A stretch of 7,160 bases of DNA from JAKFFN01 sp036675025. GTDB lineage: Bacteria > Sumerlaeota > Sumerlaeia > Sumerlaeales > Sumerlaeaceae. Each line of letters opens with the position of its first letter. The first letter of the stretch is position 1. Shown one piece after another: positions 5,595-7,160 of this stretch. The position numbers were made by a program, and so were the translations under genes. Where the stretch lies: assembly GCA_036675025.1 (NCBI GenBank), contig JAKFFN010000267.1:1-7160 (forward strand), given 5' to 3'. Under the pieces are notes generated by a model. It saw nothing but the letters and a program-made list of their open reading frames with translations. It made no database searches and was not told where the DNA came from.

Positions 5595-6932
5595 ATGAAG
5601 CTTCACGTTGAAAATGTGGACATGCAGGGCGCACAGTTTCGAACCCCTTTTAAGTTCGGCGCCGCGGTAATTGACAAGCTGATGGTGCCGGTGGTGCGGC
5701 TGCGGCTGACATCAACCGAGGGCGAAGCCGTGGGCGTGGGCAGCATGCCCCTGGGCAACGCATGGAGCTATCCCGGCGTGCCCTACGAAACCAGCCATAA
5801 CGTGATGGAAGAACTGACCGAGCGCCTGGCCACTGCTGTCGATGGTATCGAAGGCCCCGACGACATCTTCGCCATGAGCGCCCTGCTGCGCGAGACGGCC
5901 ATGACCCAGGCCCGCGAGTTGCAGGCCAGCCGCGATGATCTCGCGCTGCCAATCCCTGATCTCTGCGCCCTGGTCACCTTCAGCCCCTGGGACCTGGCCC
6001 TGTTCGATGCCTGGGGCCGCCTCAATAACGCAAATACCTACGAACTTCTCCGCAAAGAACCGGCAGAAAATGTTGCACGCGGTATTGACGGTTTTAACCT
6101 CGCTCCGCTTGACCAGGTTCTCTCCCCCGCACCCCAGGATAAGCTTGCCATTTACCATGTGGTCGGTGGCCTCGATCCCCTCACCCCCGCCGACGTCACT
6201 AAATCTGCCGGCGACGACCTGCCCGATCATCTGCAGGGCTGGATGGAGCGCGACGGTCTCACCCATTTCAAGATCAAGCTGCAGGGTAAAGACCCCGAAT
6301 GGGATTACCAGCGAGTGGCCGCCATTGACGCCGCCGTATGCGAACAGGCCACCCGCGAATGCCGCTCCGAGAGCGAGCTGGTTTTTTCCCTCGACCTCAA
6401 CGAGCAGTGCCCCAGCGGCGACATCCTGGCCAACCTCCTCGAGCGCCTGCGCGCAGAACAGCCCCGCGCGTTCGCCCGCATAGCCTTCGTGGAGCAGCCC
6501 ACCACCCGCGCCTTTACCGGCTCACCGGATGAAAACGTTTCCCGCGCCGCGAAGCTGAAACCGGTGGTCATCGACGAAGGCCTGGTTGATACCGCCGCCC
6601 TGCGCCGCGCCCTCGATAACGGCTACAACGGCATCTGCCTCAAGACCTGCAAGGGCTTTGGCTTCAGCATCCAGATGGCCGCCATCGCCAGGGCCCACAA
6701 CCTGTTTCTGTGCGTGCAGGACCTCACCTGCCCGGGTGTCTCATTTCTCGAAAGCGCCAGCCTCGCCGCTCGCGTAGGTGTGGACGGCCTGGAAGCCAAT
6801 GCCCGCCAGTTCTGCCCCGCCGCCAACCAGCGCGCCGCCGCAAAACACCCCGAAGCCATGACCCTTAAAGGCGGCGCTGTAACATCAGCCAACCTCACCG
6901 GCCCCGGCCTCGGCATGCATATCGACAGCTAG
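5595..6932 (+). CDS. Enolase-superfamily enzyme (mandelate racemase/muconate lactonizing-like)
   Basis: A 445-residue cytoplasmic enzyme of the enolase superfamily, whose members abstract a proton alpha to a carboxylate using a Mg-stabilised enolate. An N-terminal capping domain (about 1-130) starts with FRTPFKFG. The barrel carries K226-I-K228 on strand 2, Mg ligand D267 in SLDLNEQ, E300 in FVEQP, D327/E328 in VVIDEGL, and K350 in CLKTCKGFG on strand 6. D376 lies in CVQDLTCPG near strand 8. Paired lysines on opposite barrel faces point to the muconate-lactonizing/dipeptide-epimerase/OSBS branch rather than the His-Asp mandelate racemase branch. Substrate is not readable. It is longer than usual (about 350-400 residues), partly through an insert around residues 90-120 and a long stretch between cap and barrel. 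I chose ATG 5595, with GAGGA at 5580-5584 upstream; the TTG just before it is less likely. Confidence 0.88.
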   Translation: MKLHVENVDMQGAQFRTPFKFGAAVIDKLMVPVVRLRLTSTEGEAVGVGSMPLGNAWSYPGVPYETSHNVMEELTERLATAVDGIEGPDDIFAMSALLRETAMTQARELQASRDDLALPIPDLCALVTFSPWDLALFDAWGRLNNANTYELLRKEPAENVARGIDGFNLAPLDQVLSPAPQDKLAIYHVVGGLDPLTPADVTKSAGDDLPDHLQGWMERDGLTHFKIKLQGKDPEWDYQRVAAIDAAVCEQATRECRSESELVFSLDLNEQCPSGDILANLLERLRAEQPRAFARIAFVEQPTTRAFTGSPDENVSRAAKLKPVVIDEGLVDTAALRRALDNGYNGICLKTCKGFGFSIQMAAIARAHNLFLCVQDLTCPGVSFLESASLAARVGVDGLEANARQFCPAANQRAAAKHPEAMTLKGGAVTSANLTGPGLGMHIDS

Positions 6933-6948
6933 CAAGATCTTATGGACT

Positions 6949-6966
6949 GCGGTGGCTTGCCACCGC
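6949..6966. repeat. Perfect 8-base intergenic palindrome
   Basis: GCGGTGGC (6949-6956) and GCCACCGC (6959-6966) are exact reverse complements separated by TT, so a hairpin with a 6-7 base GC-rich stem forms on either strand. It is followed by TTTGG only, so termination would be weak. It sits in the 67-base gap after the enolase-family gene. It shares the GGTGGC/GCCACC arms with the element at 4992-5045, suggesting one family of palindromes. Confidence 0.6.
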
Positions 6967-6999
6967 TTTGGAAAAGGACAAAAGGACGTTTAAAAAGCC

Positions 7000-7160
7000 A
7001 TGCCAACTCCCACGCCCGTAGACGCCCGCCGCGTCATCCAGGCGAGCCTCGGCCTGCCCACCCCCCTGGCCAGCTCCCAGACCCTCAACGCCGCCTGGGG
7101 ATTCCAGGTCTTCTTCAAGCTCGAGATGCTTCTGACCACCGGCTCCTTCAAAGAACGCGG
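7000..7160 (+). CDS. PLP-dependent threonine/serine ammonia-lyase-like enzyme, 5' part
   Basis: The first 53 complete codons of a fold-type II PLP enzyme, cut by the window end. GLPTPLASSQTLN followed by VFFKLEMLLTTGSFKERG matches the N-terminus of threonine ammonia-lyases (IlvA/TdcB) and related serine dehydratases and racemases. K51 in SFKER is the expected Schiff-base lysine. Such enzymes deaminate threonine to 2-oxobutanoate, or act on serine; the visible part cannot separate these. The usual KLEN is KLEM here. The start at ATG 7000 is preceded by AAAAGGACAAAAGGAC, with the nearer GGA 13 bases upstream, rather far. It is 67 bases after the enolase-family gene on the same strand. Confidence 0.85.
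   Translation, partial: MPTPTPVDARRVIQASLGLPTPLASSQTLNAAWGFQVFFKLEMLLTTGSFKER

Noticed and set aside
5712..6266. Minus-strand open frame opposite the enolase-family gene
   Set aside because: Typical antisense shadow in GC-rich coding DNA; no recognisable domain or ribosome site.

Overview
This is a gene-dense stretch of a moderately GC-rich bacterial chromosome with every recognisable gene on the + strand. I cannot name the species. A stand-alone four-helix membrane protein with the HxGGxxxYGxDY ending known from planctomycete and verrucomicrobial cytochrome-associated proteins, an enolase-superfamily enzyme, and short GC-rich palindromes in the gaps all suggest a member of the PVC group (Verrucomicrobia, Planctomycetes and relatives). 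This is inference from protein and intergenic style, not a search result.

Layout: the window opens inside the 3' part of a TrhO-type rhodanese (1-417). After a 97-base gap with an operator-like dyad (432-460) comes an ABC export pair of the NodI/NodJ type: the ATPase at 515-1420 and the six-helix permease at about 2411-3214. A gene for an exported, C-terminally anchored protein of no recognised family (1420-2427) sits between them. Next are 3-methyladenine DNA glycosylase I (tag, 3255-3830), biotin synthase (bioB, 3980-4951), a DUF2231-like membrane protein (5112-5591), an enolase-superfamily enzyme (5595-6932), and the start of a PLP-dependent threonine/serine dehydratase-like gene (7000 to the window end).

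The most notable structure is the transporter locus. Deleting 991 bases (1421-2411, bounded by TGA at each side) would join the ATPase stop and a permease ATG as TAATG. It would also give the permease a full N-terminus (M-S-T-Y-P-D-T...). The simplest reading is that the middle gene was inserted exactly at the start codon of an ancestral overlapping ATPase-permease pair. It took over that ATG and left the permease with a CTG start served by a Shine-Dalgarno sequence at the end of the insert. The middle gene is visibly poorer in GC (about 50% in sampled lines, against about 63% in a sampled permease line). The three genes still overlap, so they are probably translated together, and the exported protein may now work with the transporter.

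The rest is housekeeping metabolism: base-excision repair, the last step of biotin synthesis, and probably amino-acid or acid-sugar metabolism at the right end. The gaps hold palindromic elements (3218-3235, 4992-5045, 6949-6966) and a pyrimidine-rich low-complexity tract (3836-3902). I saw no tRNA, rRNA, CRISPR array, transposase or phage gene.
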